NCBI RefSeq assembly: GCF_000143765.1
Contig: NZ_GL379771.1
Location: 124,001-188,000 of the forward strand
Source: Sphingobacterium spiritivorum ATCC 33861
GTDB lineage: Bacteria; Bacteroidota; Bacteroidia; Sphingobacteriales; Sphingobacteriaceae
DNA: 64,000 bases
Direction of reading: 5' to 3'
The first letter of the stretch is position 1, and the number at the start of each line of letters is the position of its first letter. The notes below the pieces were generated by a model, which did not search any database, had not been told where the DNA came from, and saw only the letters and a program-made list of their open reading frames with translations. This document shows, piece by piece, positions 53,425 through 62,711 of the stretch. The position numbers and the translations under genes were made by a program.

Positions 53425-56400
53425 TTAAGCCTCAAAAGTGTTTCTAACTTTTGTCATATAACCAATACCTGGTTGTACGTTGATTTCTTCAAGAACATAG
53501 TAAACACGTTCGTTACGTAATGCTTTTGAAACTTCTGACTCTGGATCGTTTGCGTCTCCGAAGATGATGGCATTTGCAGAACAAGCTGCCTGACATGCCA
53601 TTTTAATATCACCGTCTTTAACTTTACGGTTTTCCATTTTCGCATGCAGTTTACCCGCCTGTATACGTTGGATACACATTGAACATTTTTCCATTACCCC
53701 GCGTGAACGAGAAGTAACATCAGGATTCAATACTAATTGTGTAAACTCGTTATTCAGGTAATTGTCGAAACGGGAATCATTCCAGTAGTTGAACCAGTTG
53801 AAACGACGTACTTTATAAGGACAGTTGTTCGCACAGTAACGTGTACCGAAACAACGGTTATAAGCCATATGGTTAAGACCTTCAGAAGAGTGAACAGTCG
53901 CCAGTACCGGACATACAGTCTCACATGGTGCGTGAGCACAGTGCTGACATAACATCGGCTGGTGTACTACTGTTACGTTTTCGAAATCTTTGATATGCGC
54001 AATTTCTTTCTCTTTTGTATATTCTTTACCTTCTTCTTCAATTGTGTAATAACGGTCAATACGTAACCAGTGCATCTCACGACGACGGCGTACCTCGTCA
54101 CGACCTACAACAGGAATATTATTTTCAACGTTACATGCTACGATACATGAACCACAACCTGTACATGCATTCAGGTCGATCGCCATTACCCATTTGTGAC
54201 CAGGCTGCTCAAATTTGTTCCACAAATCATATGTTTTGTGATTATCTGAGAATTTACCTGATTCAGAAGCCGGGTTTTTAAGGTATTGTGCAAATGAAGT
54301 CTCACGGATAATGTTACGACCTTCAATTGTGTGGTGTGTCTGTGTCTGTGCTAATTCGTACGTACCGGATGCTTTGGTCACTTTTGCTTTGGATACAAAC
54401 TGTACAGTTCCGTTGATCAGGCTAGCAAACGGATAAGCGTTCACCCCTACTCCGTTACCTGCTTTACCTACTTTCTCACGTCCGAAACCTACAGCAACAG
54501 ATACTGTTTTCATCGCCTGTCCAGGTTGAAGAAGAACAGGAAGATCTACTTTGTAACCGTTTGCCTCTACTGTAACAATACCATTTTCCCCTATGCCCAG
54601 CTCTTCTGCATATGCAGGGTTAAGTGCAGCATAGTTATCCCATGTTACTTTAGATACCGGATCCGGTAACTCTAACAGGTAAGCGTTATTTCCGTAGCGG
54701 CCATCACGAACTGTAGTAGGTTCGTATAATTTCAGTTCTACATCACCTGCAATATTTTTTGCTGCTGCAGCGATTGCAGAAACAGCAGTATTTACATTAC
54801 CGGCAAAGGTTGCAGCACTACCTGAAGCTGTTCCTTTGAATACGAAACCAGTTTGTAAAACATCTTTCCATGTTTTACCTGATCCAGGAAGGATTGCAGA
54901 TTCCCATGTTTGTTTTACGAAGTCATAAATATTTGTGGTATCACCTGCCCAGATCAGCAAACTTTGCTCTGCTTGTCTGGTGTTGAATACCGGATTGATT
55001 GTCGGTTGTACGATAGTGTAATATCCTTCTGTAGCAGAAGCATCACCCCATGATTCAAGGAATGTACTCTTAGGAGCAATAGCTTTCAATAAAGAAGCCG
55101 TTTCGTCAGCACGATCTGAGAAAGAAAGACTGAATTCTACTTTTGCTAATGCATCTTTTACATCACTCGCTTTGAAATAACTATAGACAGGGTTAGTATC
55201 TAAGAAGAATGCTACTCCTACCTGCCCAGATTTAGCATCTGCTAGGAATTGCTGGAAAGCAGCATCCGAACCCTGATGTTGTTTGCTGAAGTTATTAAGA
55301 TCAATAACAGGTCCGTAAGCGTTCAGAGCCGCATTGATCGCATTGACCAATACCTGTACATTTACGTCATTAGATCCTGAAACGACTACAGAAGCACCTT
55401 TATTAGCTAACAATTCTTTGGAAGCTAATTTAATTGCTGTCTGTGCTTTTTGTACTGTTATACCACCCGCAAGACTTGAACCTGTGATCTCATTATACAG
55501 CGAGATCAGCACAGCTCCTTCTTCTGAAGGTTTGATTGCAATACGAACATCGGCATTTGTTCCGGTCATACTTAATCCGGATTCAAACTGGATGTGACGT
55601 GACATTTTACCATTTTTCAATGATTTGTAGTCACGGTTTTTCATATAGTCCTGCGTATGTTCTTCACCAGCCAACCAGCTTCCCAGGAAGTCTGCAGCTA
55701 CTGAAACAACTACCTGTGCTTTATCAAAATGATAGGTTGGGATGACAGCTTTACCGAAACTTTGATTATTTGCTTCTGTAATACCATTGTAAGATACTGC
55801 ATCTACCTGAACAAGGTTAGCAGTAGGATATTTACCCGTTAATTTTGCGATTGCGGCTAAAGTTGAAGGACTGTTGATAGTGGAAGCAACAATTGTAATT
55901 TTCTTACCAGCAGCAGCAGCTTTATCCAAAGCAGCTTTTACTGTGCTATCCAATTTAGACCATTCAACGTCTTTACCTCCGATTTGAGGATTCTGAACTT
56001 TAGACATGTCGTACAGATCCAACACCGATGCTGATGTTGCAGCGTCTGTACCTTGAGTCAAACCTACTGAATTCGGATTTGCCTCTAATGAGATCGGACG
56101 GCCTTCACGTGTCCTTACTAATACACTCTGTCCGTTGAAAGACGAAGCATAAAAGTTAGGTATACCAGGAGTTACCTCCTCAGGTTTGATCACGTAAGGC
56201 ACAGCCTTATGCACTGGTGTACGGTTACAGGCTGCTAAAGTTACAGCACCTAAACCAAAGCCCAATGCTTTTAAGAAATCACGGCGAGGAGTTTTAGTAC
56301 TCAAGCCGGCTTCATTCAATACATCTTCTACAGGAATTGATTCGGCAAACTCTCCCTTGCTGTTTTTTACAAAAGCAGGTGTTTGATGCAATTCTTCCAA

Positions 56401-56430
56401 ACCTTTCCAATATTTCTTGTTGCTATCCAT
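53425..56430 (-). CDS. actB: Alternative Complex III subunit ActB (molybdopterin-like/iron-sulfur fusion)
   Basis: 1001 aa. An internal twin-arginine signal TPRRDFLKALGFG (R49, R50) runs into lipobox LAAC (C68), so a Tat-exported lipoprotein. Residues about 70-720 resemble a molybdopterin oxidoreductase catalytic domain, which in ACIII binds no molybdenum. The C-terminal part has the iron-sulfur ligands CTGCGSCIVACNVENN, CQHCAHAPCETVCP, CFGTRYCANNCP and CSMCIQRI with ACQAACSA, giving three [4Fe-4S] and one [3Fe-4S] clusters in the known complexes. It relays electrons from quinol to ActA. Length and domain order are normal for the family. Confidence 0.94.
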   Translation of the reverse strand: MDSNKKYWKGLEELHQTPAFVKNSKGEFAESIPVEDVLNEAGLSTKTPRRDFLKALGFGLGAVTLAACNRTPVHKAVPYVIKPEEVTPGIPNFYASSFNGQSVLVRTREGRPISLEANPNSVGLTQGTDAATSASVLDLYDMSKVQNPQIGGKDVEWSKLDSTVKAALDKAAAAGKKITIVASTINSPSTLAAIAKLTGKYPTANLVQVDAVSYNGITEANNQSFGKAVIPTYHFDKAQVVVSVAADFLGSWLAGEEHTQDYMKNRDYKSLKNGKMSRHIQFESGLSMTGTNADVRIAIKPSEEGAVLISLYNEITGSSLAGGITVQKAQTAIKLASKELLANKGASVVVSGSNDVNVQVLVNAINAALNAYGPVIDLNNFSKQHQGSDAAFQQFLADAKSGQVGVAFFLDTNPVYSYFKASDVKDALAKVEFSLSFSDRADETASLLKAIAPKSTFLESWGDASATEGYYTIVQPTINPVFNTRQAEQSLLIWAGDTTNIYDFVKQTWESAILPGSGKTWKDVLQTGFVFKGTASGSAATFAGNVNTAVSAIAAAAKNIAGDVELKLYEPTTVRDGRYGNNAYLLELPDPVSKVTWDNYAALNPAYAEELGIGENGIVTVEANGYKVDLPVLLQPGQAMKTVSVAVGFGREKVGKAGNGVGVNAYPFASLINGTVQFVSKAKVTKASGTYELAQTQTHHTIEGRNIIRETSFAQYLKNPASESGKFSDNHKTYDLWNKFEQPGHKWVMAIDLNACTGCGSCIVACNVENNIPVVGRDEVRRRREMHWLRIDRYYTIEEEGKEYTKEKEIAHIKDFENVTVVHQPMLCQHCAHAPCETVCPVLATVHSSEGLNHMAYNRCFGTRYCANNCPYKVRRFNWFNYWNDSRFDNYLNNEFTQLVLNPDVTSRSRGVMEKCSMCIQRIQAGKLHAKMENRKVKDGDIKMACQAACSANAIIFGDANDPESEVSKALRNERVYYVLEEINVQPGIGYMTKVRNTFEA

Positions 56431-56473
56431 TTAAGCTGTATATATAAGATTGCGTATTCCTAAATAATAATTA

Positions 56474-57757
56474 TTAATAGTGACATTTACCACATTCCAG
56501 ACCACCAATCATCGCTGCAGTCATCTTCTCACCTTTTTTCAATTTCTCGTGAGCTTCAATTAACTGGTCATAGTATTTGTTGTCAGTATTTACTTCTGTT
56601 TTTCTGTGACAGTCTACACACCATTTCATTGTCAATTGTGAGTACTGGTACACTTCTTCCATATCCTGAATAGGACCGTGACATGTCTGACACTCTACTC
56701 CTGCTACCACTACGTGTTGAGAGTGATTGAAGTAAGCAAAGTCTGGCAGATTGTGAATACGAATCCACTGGATCGGACTAGGATTATCGCCATACTGACG
56801 TGTATCCGGATTGTAATCCAATGCTTTGTAGATTTTCGCGATTTCCGGAGAGATCTCACCATCGTAGTGCTCAGATGCTGTTACTGTATTGTGACAGTTC
56901 ATACATACATTCGCAGATGGAATAGAAGCATTCTTCGATTTGAAAGCACCTCCGTGACAATACTGACATTCGATCTTATTCACACCAGCGTGTAGTTGGT
57001 GCGAGAATTTAATTGGCTGTACAGGTTTGTACCCTTCATGCACACCGATATTCCACATTGTTTTCCAACCGGCAACTGATAATACAGCTACGATCATCAA
57101 CACAGCGAAGAATACCAGCTTCTTGTTTTTGACAAAGCTTTTCGCGAATGCCAGGTAGCGGCTGTCCGTACCTGTACCAAGATTGGCATCTTCAGCAATC
57201 TGATTTTTAGCGATTACCTTCTCTAAGGTTTTAGAAACACGATTCAGCAATACAATCACTACCAATGCCAGCAGGATAATACCTACCATACCCAGGATAG
57301 ACCAGTTAGAAGCTCCCGTATTCTCTACAGCAGCACCTCCTTTATCACCTCCTTTTTCCGGATTGTCAGCTTTTGCACTTTCAGCATCGATGTAGGCTAA
57401 TACACTTTTGATTTGATCGTCAGACAAATCCGTGAATGCAGTCATCACCGATTTGTTGTACTCTTCAAAAATGGCTATCGCATCCGGATCACCGGAAGCG
57501 ATTAACGCTTGCGAGTTTCTAACCCATTTGATCAACCATTCCTGATCTTTGGTTTTTGTAATGTCCTTCAAAGCAGGACCAACTAATTTTCTGTTAATCG
57601 CGTGACAAGATGTACATTTAGATTTGAAGATAGCTTCACCTTCCTTAGCATCCTGCGCATGCGACACAGTCGTAACGGCAAATAACAATACCAAACTAAC
57701 TGATATTGACTTCGCAAGTCTTCCCAAAACGGATGAGATATTTCTCATATTTAGCAC
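56474..57757 (-). CDS. actA: Alternative Complex III multiheme cytochrome ActA
   Basis: 427 aa with six CxxCH motifs: CTSCH (48-52), then CQYCH, CMNCH, CQTCH, CVDCH and CGKCH at about 264, 283, 355, 381 and 424. A signal peptide precedes the monoheme domain (about 37-130), a membrane helix lies near 150-170, and a second helix near 213-232 anchors the pentaheme domain. This looks like a fusion of a monoheme cytochrome with the pentaheme ActA. First gene of the operon; TACTTTTG lies about 76 bp upstream. ATG at 57748 is an alternative start. Confidence 0.92.
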   Translation of the reverse strand: MLNMRNISSVLGRLAKSISVSLVLLFAVTTVSHAQDAKEGEAIFKSKCTSCHAINRKLVGPALKDITKTKDQEWLIKWVRNSQALIASGDPDAIAIFEEYNKSVMTAFTDLSDDQIKSVLAYIDAESAKADNPEKGGDKGGAAVENTGASNWSILGMVGIILLALVVIVLLNRVSKTLEKVIAKNQIAEDANLGTGTDSRYLAFAKSFVKNKKLVFFAVLMIVAVLSVAGWKTMWNIGVHEGYKPVQPIKFSHQLHAGVNKIECQYCHGGAFKSKNASIPSANVCMNCHNTVTASEHYDGEISPEIAKIYKALDYNPDTRQYGDNPSPIQWIRIHNLPDFAYFNHSQHVVVAGVECQTCHGPIQDMEEVYQYSQLTMKWCVDCHRKTEVNTDNKYYDQLIEAHEKLKKGEKMTAAMIGGLECGKCHY

Positions 57758-57832
57758 TTTATACTATTTATTTATGAATATAAAAATTTTTAATCCGACT
57801 ATATAAGAAGACACTCCTCCCATATAGTGCCA

Positions 57833-57840
57833 CAAAAGTA
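57833..57840 (-). promoter_or_regulatory. Putative minus-7 box of the act/cox operon
   Basis: TACTTTTG on the minus strand, exact TAnnTTTG match. AATTG 22 bp upstream could be the minus-33 element. Predicted leader about 70 nt. Confidence 0.55.
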
Positions 57841-58104
57841 TAACTTATTAAGCAATCGCTGACAATTTCATGACGTAATTTATCAATTTATAATCATTCT
57901 AAACAAATTAGATTTTTCCTCTCTCATGATTCATGGTAGAACAACTGTTTTTATAGCTCTGTTCAACGGATTTAACGTTATTTTTGTTTTTCTGATGACA
58001 AATATACCCCAATATATTTGGATATTTACTGCCGGAAACATACAAATATTCGGCAAAACCAAAGCCCTGAAAAAGCGAATCGCCGTGTCATCATAAACTA
58101 AAGT

Positions 58105-58117
58105 AATGACAGTCATT
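58105..58117. promoter_or_regulatory. Small palindrome directly before msrB
   Basis: AATGA-CAG-TCATT, 5-bp arms, ending 2 bp before the msrB ATG. Could be an operator or chance. Confidence 0.3.
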
Positions 58118-58119
58118 TT

Positions 58120-58617
58120 ATGCTAAGAAAATTATTTATATCCCTCTCTGTCATACTGTCTTTATGGATCATTGGCACCACGTTTGCAACCGGTTCATTT
58201 TACTCGGGAAAAAGTACAAGGGACACTCTAAAAAACACATTAAAGATGGACGACAACAGCAAATACAACGAACTGACTCCTGAAGAAGAATACGTAATTT
58301 TACGTAAAGGAACAGAATATCCTTTTACCGGGACTTTATTGGATAACAAAAAAAAAGGTACTTATATCTGTAAAAGATGCAATGCCCCACTTTACCGCTC
58401 AGAAGACAAATTTGAATCACACTGCGGCTGGCCTAGTTTTGACGATGAGATAAAAGGGGCAGTAAAACATGTCCCTGATGCGGACGGCAGACGTACTGAG
58501 ATTGTCTGTAACGCTTGCGGCGCACATCTGGGACACGTATTTACAGGAGAACAGTTCACAGCAAAAAATACACGTCACTGTGTCAATTCTATATCCATGA
58601 AATTTGTGGAAGATTAA
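58120..58617 (+). CDS. msrB: Peptide-methionine (R)-S-oxide reductase, exported
   Basis: 165 aa. An N-terminal hydrophobic segment (4-24, [19 protein letters not shown]) should export or anchor it. The MsrB domain has zinc cysteines C84, C87, C130 and C133 (CKRC, CNAC), GWPSFDDEI and the catalytic C154 in [11 protein letters not shown]102 in HCGWPSF may be the resolving cysteine. It reduces methionine-R-sulfoxide, here probably in the periplasm, which suits its position beside the respiratory operon. Confidence 0.94.
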   Translation: MLRKLFISLSVILSLWIIGTTFATGSFYSGKSTRDTLKNTLKMDDNSKYNELTPEEEYVILRKGTEYPFTGTLLDNKKKGTYICKRCNAPLYRSEDKFESHCGWPSFDDEIKGAVKHVPDADGRRTEIVCNACGAHLGHVFTGEQFTAKNTRHCVNSISMKFVED

Positions 58618-58626
58618 AAAATCTCA

Positions 58627-58652
58627 CTCTGATCAGTTCGCACTGATCAGAG
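58627..58652. terminator. Bidirectional terminator between msrB and lacI-type gene
   Basis: Perfect 11-bp stem CTCTGATCAGT / ACTGATCAGAG with a TCGC loop. On the minus strand a T6 run follows within 10 nt. The stem contains the regulator gene's stop codon. Confidence 0.75.
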
Positions 58653-59640
58653 AAGATTCTCTTACTTTGAGTTCGCAAGGCAATACAACCTGCTTCAATT
58701 TCTTATTTTTTCCTTGTATCTGTCCCAACAGCGCTGTGATGAGCTCATCTGCGATTTCAGCAATAGGCTGAGACACCACAGTAATGGACGGTTCATACAG
58801 CTTGAACAGCGTATGATCATCGAAAGCTACCATTGCAGGCAGTTTACGCTGATAGATTTTCACAGCTTTCAGTCCGTCAATAGCCAGGTAGTTGGTCGCA
58901 AAAACGACAGCATCCAGTCTGTTATCCTCAATGAATTCGTCGATCTCACGTACCCGCTCCTCTTCCGGTGCATCCTGCTGTACCTTTTTAATAAAAGCTT
59001 GTTTCTTATATTTATCAATGCCTTTCATATAGCCTTCCAACCGGTCTCTCATCTGTGTCTGATCGGAATACAGGGAGACAAATCCCACACGTTTGAAACC
59101 TTGTCCGATAAGATGATCAGTAGCATCATACGCACCTTTGAAATTGTCTGTAATCACATAATTGGTTTCCACATTCGCGAGATAACGGTCAAAAAGAATC
59201 AATGAGACATTATTCTGTTGAAGTTGTGTAATGGTTTCATCCAGTCCTTCGGAAGGAGTGATAATAAATCCGTCGATCTGACGGTCGTAAAACATCTGGA
59301 TAAGCTCCTTGGATTTTGTTTCGTCATTGTCCATACTACAATAGATAATATGGTATCCGCTGGCATAAGCTTTTCCTTCGATCAGTTTAGCAATATTGGA
59401 AAAGAAAGGGTTCGAAATATCCTCTACCAGCAAGCCTAAAATTTTAGTTTTTCCGGTGCGCAAACTTTTAGCAAGTTGGTTTGGTTTATATCCGACTTTC
59501 TTCACGTGATCAAGTACACGCTTCGTCAGACCATCGCTAATTCGCTTTTCTTTGGCTTTATCATTTAAAATAAAAGAAACGGTGGTGACGGAGATGCCCA
59601 AGTCTTTAGCAATATCGCTAATTAAAATTCTTTTCTTCAT
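58633..59640 (-). CDS. LacI-family transcriptional regulator
   Basis: 335 aa. HTH ISDIAKDLGISVTTVSFILND (about 7-27), hinge KPNQLAKSLRTGKT, then a periplasmic-binding-protein-like sugar-sensing domain (GLLVEDISNPFFSNIAKLIEGKAY, FDRYLAN, GFVSLYSDQTQMRDRLEGY). It lies divergently from a GH92 mannosidase with two palindromes in the shared 166-bp region, so it is probably its regulator and a mannose-type sugar its effector (inference). Confidence 0.93.
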   Translation of the reverse strand: MKKRILISDIAKDLGISVTTVSFILNDKAKEKRISDGLTKRVLDHVKKVGYKPNQLAKSLRTGKTKILGLLVEDISNPFFSNIAKLIEGKAYASGYHIIYCSMDNDETKSKELIQMFYDRQIDGFIITPSEGLDETITQLQQNNVSLILFDRYLANVETNYVITDNFKGAYDATDHLIGQGFKRVGFVSLYSDQTQMRDRLEGYMKGIDKYKKQAFIKKVQQDAPEEERVREIDEFIEDNRLDAVVFATNYLAIDGLKAVKIYQRKLPAMVAFDDHTLFKLYEPSITVVSQPIAEIADELITALLGQIQGKNKKLKQVVLPCELKVRESSLISAN

Positions 59641-59677
59641 CCTGTAACTGTATAGGTAAAATTGATTGAATAACGAA

Positions 59678-59694
59678 GCTAAAAAATTTTTAGC
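59678..59694. promoter_or_regulatory. Candidate LacI-type operator 1
   Basis: Perfect 17-bp palindrome GCTAAAAAATTTTTAGC, 37 bp upstream of the regulator ATG and 112 bp before the GH92 start. Confidence 0.6.
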
Positions 59695-59723
59695 ATATAA
59701 TCTATTATAATTTTTACAAAATT

Positions 59724-59739
59724 GCTAAAAGGTTTTAAT
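59724..59739. promoter_or_regulatory. Candidate LacI-type operator 2
   Basis: GCTAAAA-GG-TTTTAAT, sharing the GCTAAAA half-site with operator 1, imperfect in the right arm. Centres of the two sites are about 45 bp apart, roughly four helical turns. Confidence 0.5.
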
Positions 59740-59806
59740 AGGCATATTTAAATATTTTTTGTAATATTATCCTTATTTTAATGACAATCTATAAAACAAA
59801 TAATGA

Positions 59807-62092
59807 ATGAAAAGTGCAGGAATTAAAGTTTTAATCTCCATAGTAGCCTCAGCAGGCCTTAGTCTTTCATCTGCTCAGGCTCAGAATTTTACCCAATATG
59901 TGGATCCTCTGATCGGATCTGCAGGACATGGCCACGTATTTGTCGGTGCCAATGTTCCGTTGGGAGCCGTGCAGTTAGGTCCGACCCAGATCGCCCAGAC
60001 CTGGGACAAATTCAACGGATGGGACTGGGTAAGCGGATATAATTTTAAAAGCAAAGATATACTGGGATTTACACATACACATCTCAGCGGAACAGGTATC
60101 GGAGATCTCAATGATATTATGATCGTACCGGCTAATGGCAAACTGCAACTTCAACCTGCTCAATTTGACAAAATGGATACTGGATATGGCTCTCATTTTG
60201 CCAAAGAGAATGAAAAAGCTGCTCCCGGACTATATAGTGTTTATCTCGACGATTACAAGGTAAAAGCTAAACTGACGGCTTCAGAACGTGTGGGATACCA
60301 TCAGTACACATATGATAAGACAGATAATGCACATATTCTGATCGATCTTGCATTCAAGATGAACTGGGACAAGCCTACAGACACTTACATTAAGCAGATC
60401 AATGACAGCACATTCGTAGGTTACCGTTTTTCTACAGGATGGGCCAATGATCAGAAAGTATATTTCGCACTGAAGACTTCTGTTCCCATCCAGAAAGTCG
60501 ACTTTTATGATGATAAAACCCAGAAATTGGGAAGTCAGGTCGTAAAGGGACTTGGAATCAAAGCTGCGCTGTACTTTGACGCTGTTAAAAACAAAACTAT
60601 TGAACTTAAAGTCGGACTTTCTCCTGTCAGTACAGTCAATGCATTAGCCAATATTGATGCCGAAATACCGGGATGGAATTTTGATAAAACAGCTGCTCTT
60701 GCAGATAGCAAATGGAATAAGACACTTGGAAAAATCGATTTTCAAGGGGATGCAGATACCAAGAAAATATTCTACACCGCTTTGTACCACACCTATTTTG
60801 CCCCGACTATATTTAATGATGCAAACGGTGACTACTTAGGAACAGACAAACAGGTATACGAAAAACAAGACTTTACAAATCATACAGTTTTCTCGCTTTG
60901 GGACACCTACCGTGCACTGCACCCTTTAATGACAATTACTGAAGAACCTCAGGTTGTACGTGACTTTATCAAGTCTATGCTTGCTATCTATGAGCAGCAA
61001 GGTAAATTACCGGTATGGCATTTACAGGGGAACGAAACAAACACGATGGTAGGTCTTCCGGCTATTCCGATTATTGCTGATGCAGTACTTAAAGGATTTC
61101 TTACTAAAGAAGAAGAACAGATGGCATGGGAAGCTGTCAAAACAACAGCCATGGGCTACGACAACGGGTTACGTTTTGTACGTGATCTGACTTACATTCC
61201 TATCGACAGTATGGATCACGAATCTGTAGCATGGGCACTGGAATATGCTATCGCTGATTTTGGCGCTTATAAAATAGCTGAAAAATTAGGCAAACAGGAA
61301 GATGTAGCTTATTTCCAGAAGCGCTATAAACTGTATGAAAAGTACTTTGATAAAGAAGTAGGACATTTTGTTGGCAGACGTGTGAACGGAGAATTCCGCA
61401 GACCATTCAATCCTTTAATGGCTAAACACCGTGAAAACGATTATTGCGAAGGAAATGCATGGCAATATACCTGGTTAGTCCCTCAGGATGTAAAAGGACT
61501 GATCAACTTATTCGGCGGAGAAAAGAACTTTCTGAAGAAGCTGGATGAATTCACGACGATGTCATCCCAATTGGGTGACGAAGCTTCTCCCGACATATCG
61601 GGACTGATTGGTCAATATGCTCAGGGTAATGAACCCAATCACCACATCCCTTACCTGTATGCGTATGCGGGCGAACAATGGAAAGGTGCAGCACTGGCAA
61701 GAAAGGCGATGACTGAGTTTTACACTTCAGCTCCTGATGGCTTATGTGGAAATGATGACGTGGGACAGATGAGTGCCTGGTATGTATTTTCAGCTATGGG
61801 CTTTTACCCGCTGAATCCGATGATCGGAACTTATGTATTCGGATCACCATTAATGGAAAAGGCAACTATTAACCTGCCTAACGGAAGCAAGTTTGTTATT
61901 AACGTCAAAAATCAGGGCAAAAATAATACGTACATCAAATCAATTAAACTAGACGGAAAGCCGTATCACAAAACATATATCACACATAGCGATATCAGTA
62001 AAGGCGGTCAGCTTGAAATCGAAATGAGCAGTACAGCAAATAAAAATTTTGGCAAGAACAAAGATAGCTGGCCATCAGCTATTGAGAATTAA
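59807..62092 (+). CDS. GH92 family alpha-mannosidase, secreted
   Basis: 761 aa. Signal peptide to about residue 26 (SLSSAQAQN). GH92 features in order: N-terminal beta-sandwich starting YVDPLIGSAGHGHVFVGANVPLGAVQLGP, then the (alpha/alpha)6 barrel with FSLWDTYRALHPLMTI, WHLQGNETNTMVGLPAIPII, DYCEGNAWQYTWLVPQDV and CGNDDVGQMSAWYVFSAMGFYP, which includes the general-acid Glu/Asp region. GH92 enzymes are calcium-dependent exo-alpha-mannosidases that trim N-glycans or yeast mannan. No SusC/SusD pair lies beside it in the window. Linkage specificity is unknown. Confidence 0.94.
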   Translation: MKSAGIKVLISIVASAGLSLSSAQAQNFTQYVDPLIGSAGHGHVFVGANVPLGAVQLGPTQIAQTWDKFNGWDWVSGYNFKSKDILGFTHTHLSGTGIGDLNDIMIVPANGKLQLQPAQFDKMDTGYGSHFAKENEKAAPGLYSVYLDDYKVKAKLTASERVGYHQYTYDKTDNAHILIDLAFKMNWDKPTDTYIKQINDSTFVGYRFSTGWANDQKVYFALKTSVPIQKVDFYDDKTQKLGSQVVKGLGIKAALYFDAVKNKTIELKVGLSPVSTVNALANIDAEIPGWNFDKTAALADSKWNKTLGKIDFQGDADTKKIFYTALYHTYFAPTIFNDANGDYLGTDKQVYEKQDFTNHTVFSLWDTYRALHPLMTITEEPQVVRDFIKSMLAIYEQQGKLPVWHLQGNETNTMVGLPAIPIIADAVLKGFLTKEEEQMAWEAVKTTAMGYDNGLRFVRDLTYIPIDSMDHESVAWALEYAIADFGAYKIAEKLGKQEDVAYFQKRYKLYEKYFDKEVGHFVGRRVNGEFRRPFNPLMAKHRENDYCEGNAWQYTWLVPQDVKGLINLFGGEKNFLKKLDEFTTMSSQLGDEASPDISGLIGQYAQGNEPNHHIPYLYAYAGEQWKGAALARKAMTEFYTSAPDGLCGNDDVGQMSAWYVFSAMGFYPLNPMIGTYVFGSPLMEKATINLPNGSKFVINVKNQGKNNTYIKSIKLDGKPYHKTYITHSDISKGGQLEIEMSSTANKNFGKNKDSWPSAIEN

Positions 62093-62098
62093 AAAAAA

Positions 62099-62134
62099 GG
62101 GGTTGCTTAATGTATTAAGCAACCCCTTTTTTTT
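62099..62134 (+). terminator. Terminator of the GH92 gene
   Basis: 12-bp stem GGGGTTGCTTAA / TTAAGCAACCCC with a TGTA loop and T8 tail, directly behind the stop. Confidence 0.95.
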
Positions 62135-62211
62135 CCATGACAGAATGACATCCAAAACACAAAGGAACAGAATTTGTTAATACTATATCGTAACTAAAAA
62201 AGGAGATAAAA

Positions 62212-62538
62212 ATGAGTAATTTGAAAAATATAAATATTCAGGACATCGGTGATGGAAACGATAACCAAAAAGATTTCTACACAACTTTCAAAGAAAGATT
62301 ACAAGATGTAGAAACTTTCCCAAGTGTTTATACCTTCAAATTTATTTTACCAAAAGACGAGGAGCAATTGAATCAAATCAAATCCATTTTTTCAGGAAAA
62401 GATGCGCAGTTCTCTTTAAAAGAGTCTAAAACCGGAAAATATAATTCAATAACCGTTAACGTAACGGTAAACGATGCGGATGAGGTTGTACACTATTATC
62501 AGGAAGTGGCTAAAATAAAAGGTGTGATCATGTTGTAA
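62212..62538 (+). CDS. DUF493 family protein (YbeD-like)
   Basis: 108 aa; FYTTFKERLQDVETFPSVYTFKFILP and YNSITVNVTVNDADEVVHYYQEVAKIKGVIML match the small ACT-like fold of DUF493/YbeD. The family's biochemical role is unknown; E. coli YbeD lies beside lipoate genes, but there is no such neighbour here. Bounded by strong terminators on both sides, so it is monocistronic. Confidence 0.85.
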   Translation: MSNLKNINIQDIGDGNDNQKDFYTTFKERLQDVETFPSVYTFKFILPKDEEQLNQIKSIFSGKDAQFSLKESKTGKYNSITVNVTVNDADEVVHYYQEVAKIKGVIML

Positions 62539-62559
62539 GCCAGAGCACTCCATATCATC

Positions 62560-62597
62560 AAGAAAGGCATTCTGAATGAAATCAGAATGCCTTTCTT
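62560..62597 (+). terminator. Terminator of the DUF493 gene
   Basis: Perfect 16-bp stem AAGAAAGGCATTCTGA / TCAGAATGCCTTTCTT with a 6-nt loop followed by ATTTATCTC. Confidence 0.88.
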
Positions 62598-62667
62598 ATT
62601 TATCTCTACTCTCGTTGTAGAAATTATACCTGAACTTTCTTTTATCCTGCAAAAAAAACAATAAAAA

Positions 62668-62686
62668 AGCCCACCAAAGGTGGGCT
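62668..62686 (-). terminator. Terminator of pnp
   Basis: 8-bp GC-rich stem AGCCCACC / GGTGGGCT with a 3-nt loop; on the minus strand it is followed by a T-run, 25 bp after the pnp stop. Confidence 0.9.
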
Positions 62687-62711
62687 GTTCTTTATGTAAA
62701 GCTTATCAGGA

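Larger units (their letters stand above)
57758..58119. other. Intergenic region between actA and msrB
   Basis: About 362 bp, divergent promoters. A good minus-7 box faces actA; several AT-rich TAnnTTTG matches face msrB (57979-57986, 58013-58020). No RNA gene, repeat or riboswitch is recognised. Confidence 0.55.

Noticed and set aside
57979..58020. TATTTTTG and TATATTTG as firm msrB promoters
   Set aside because: They fit the minus-7 pattern but lie in AT-rich DNA without minus-33 elements; chance matches are likely.
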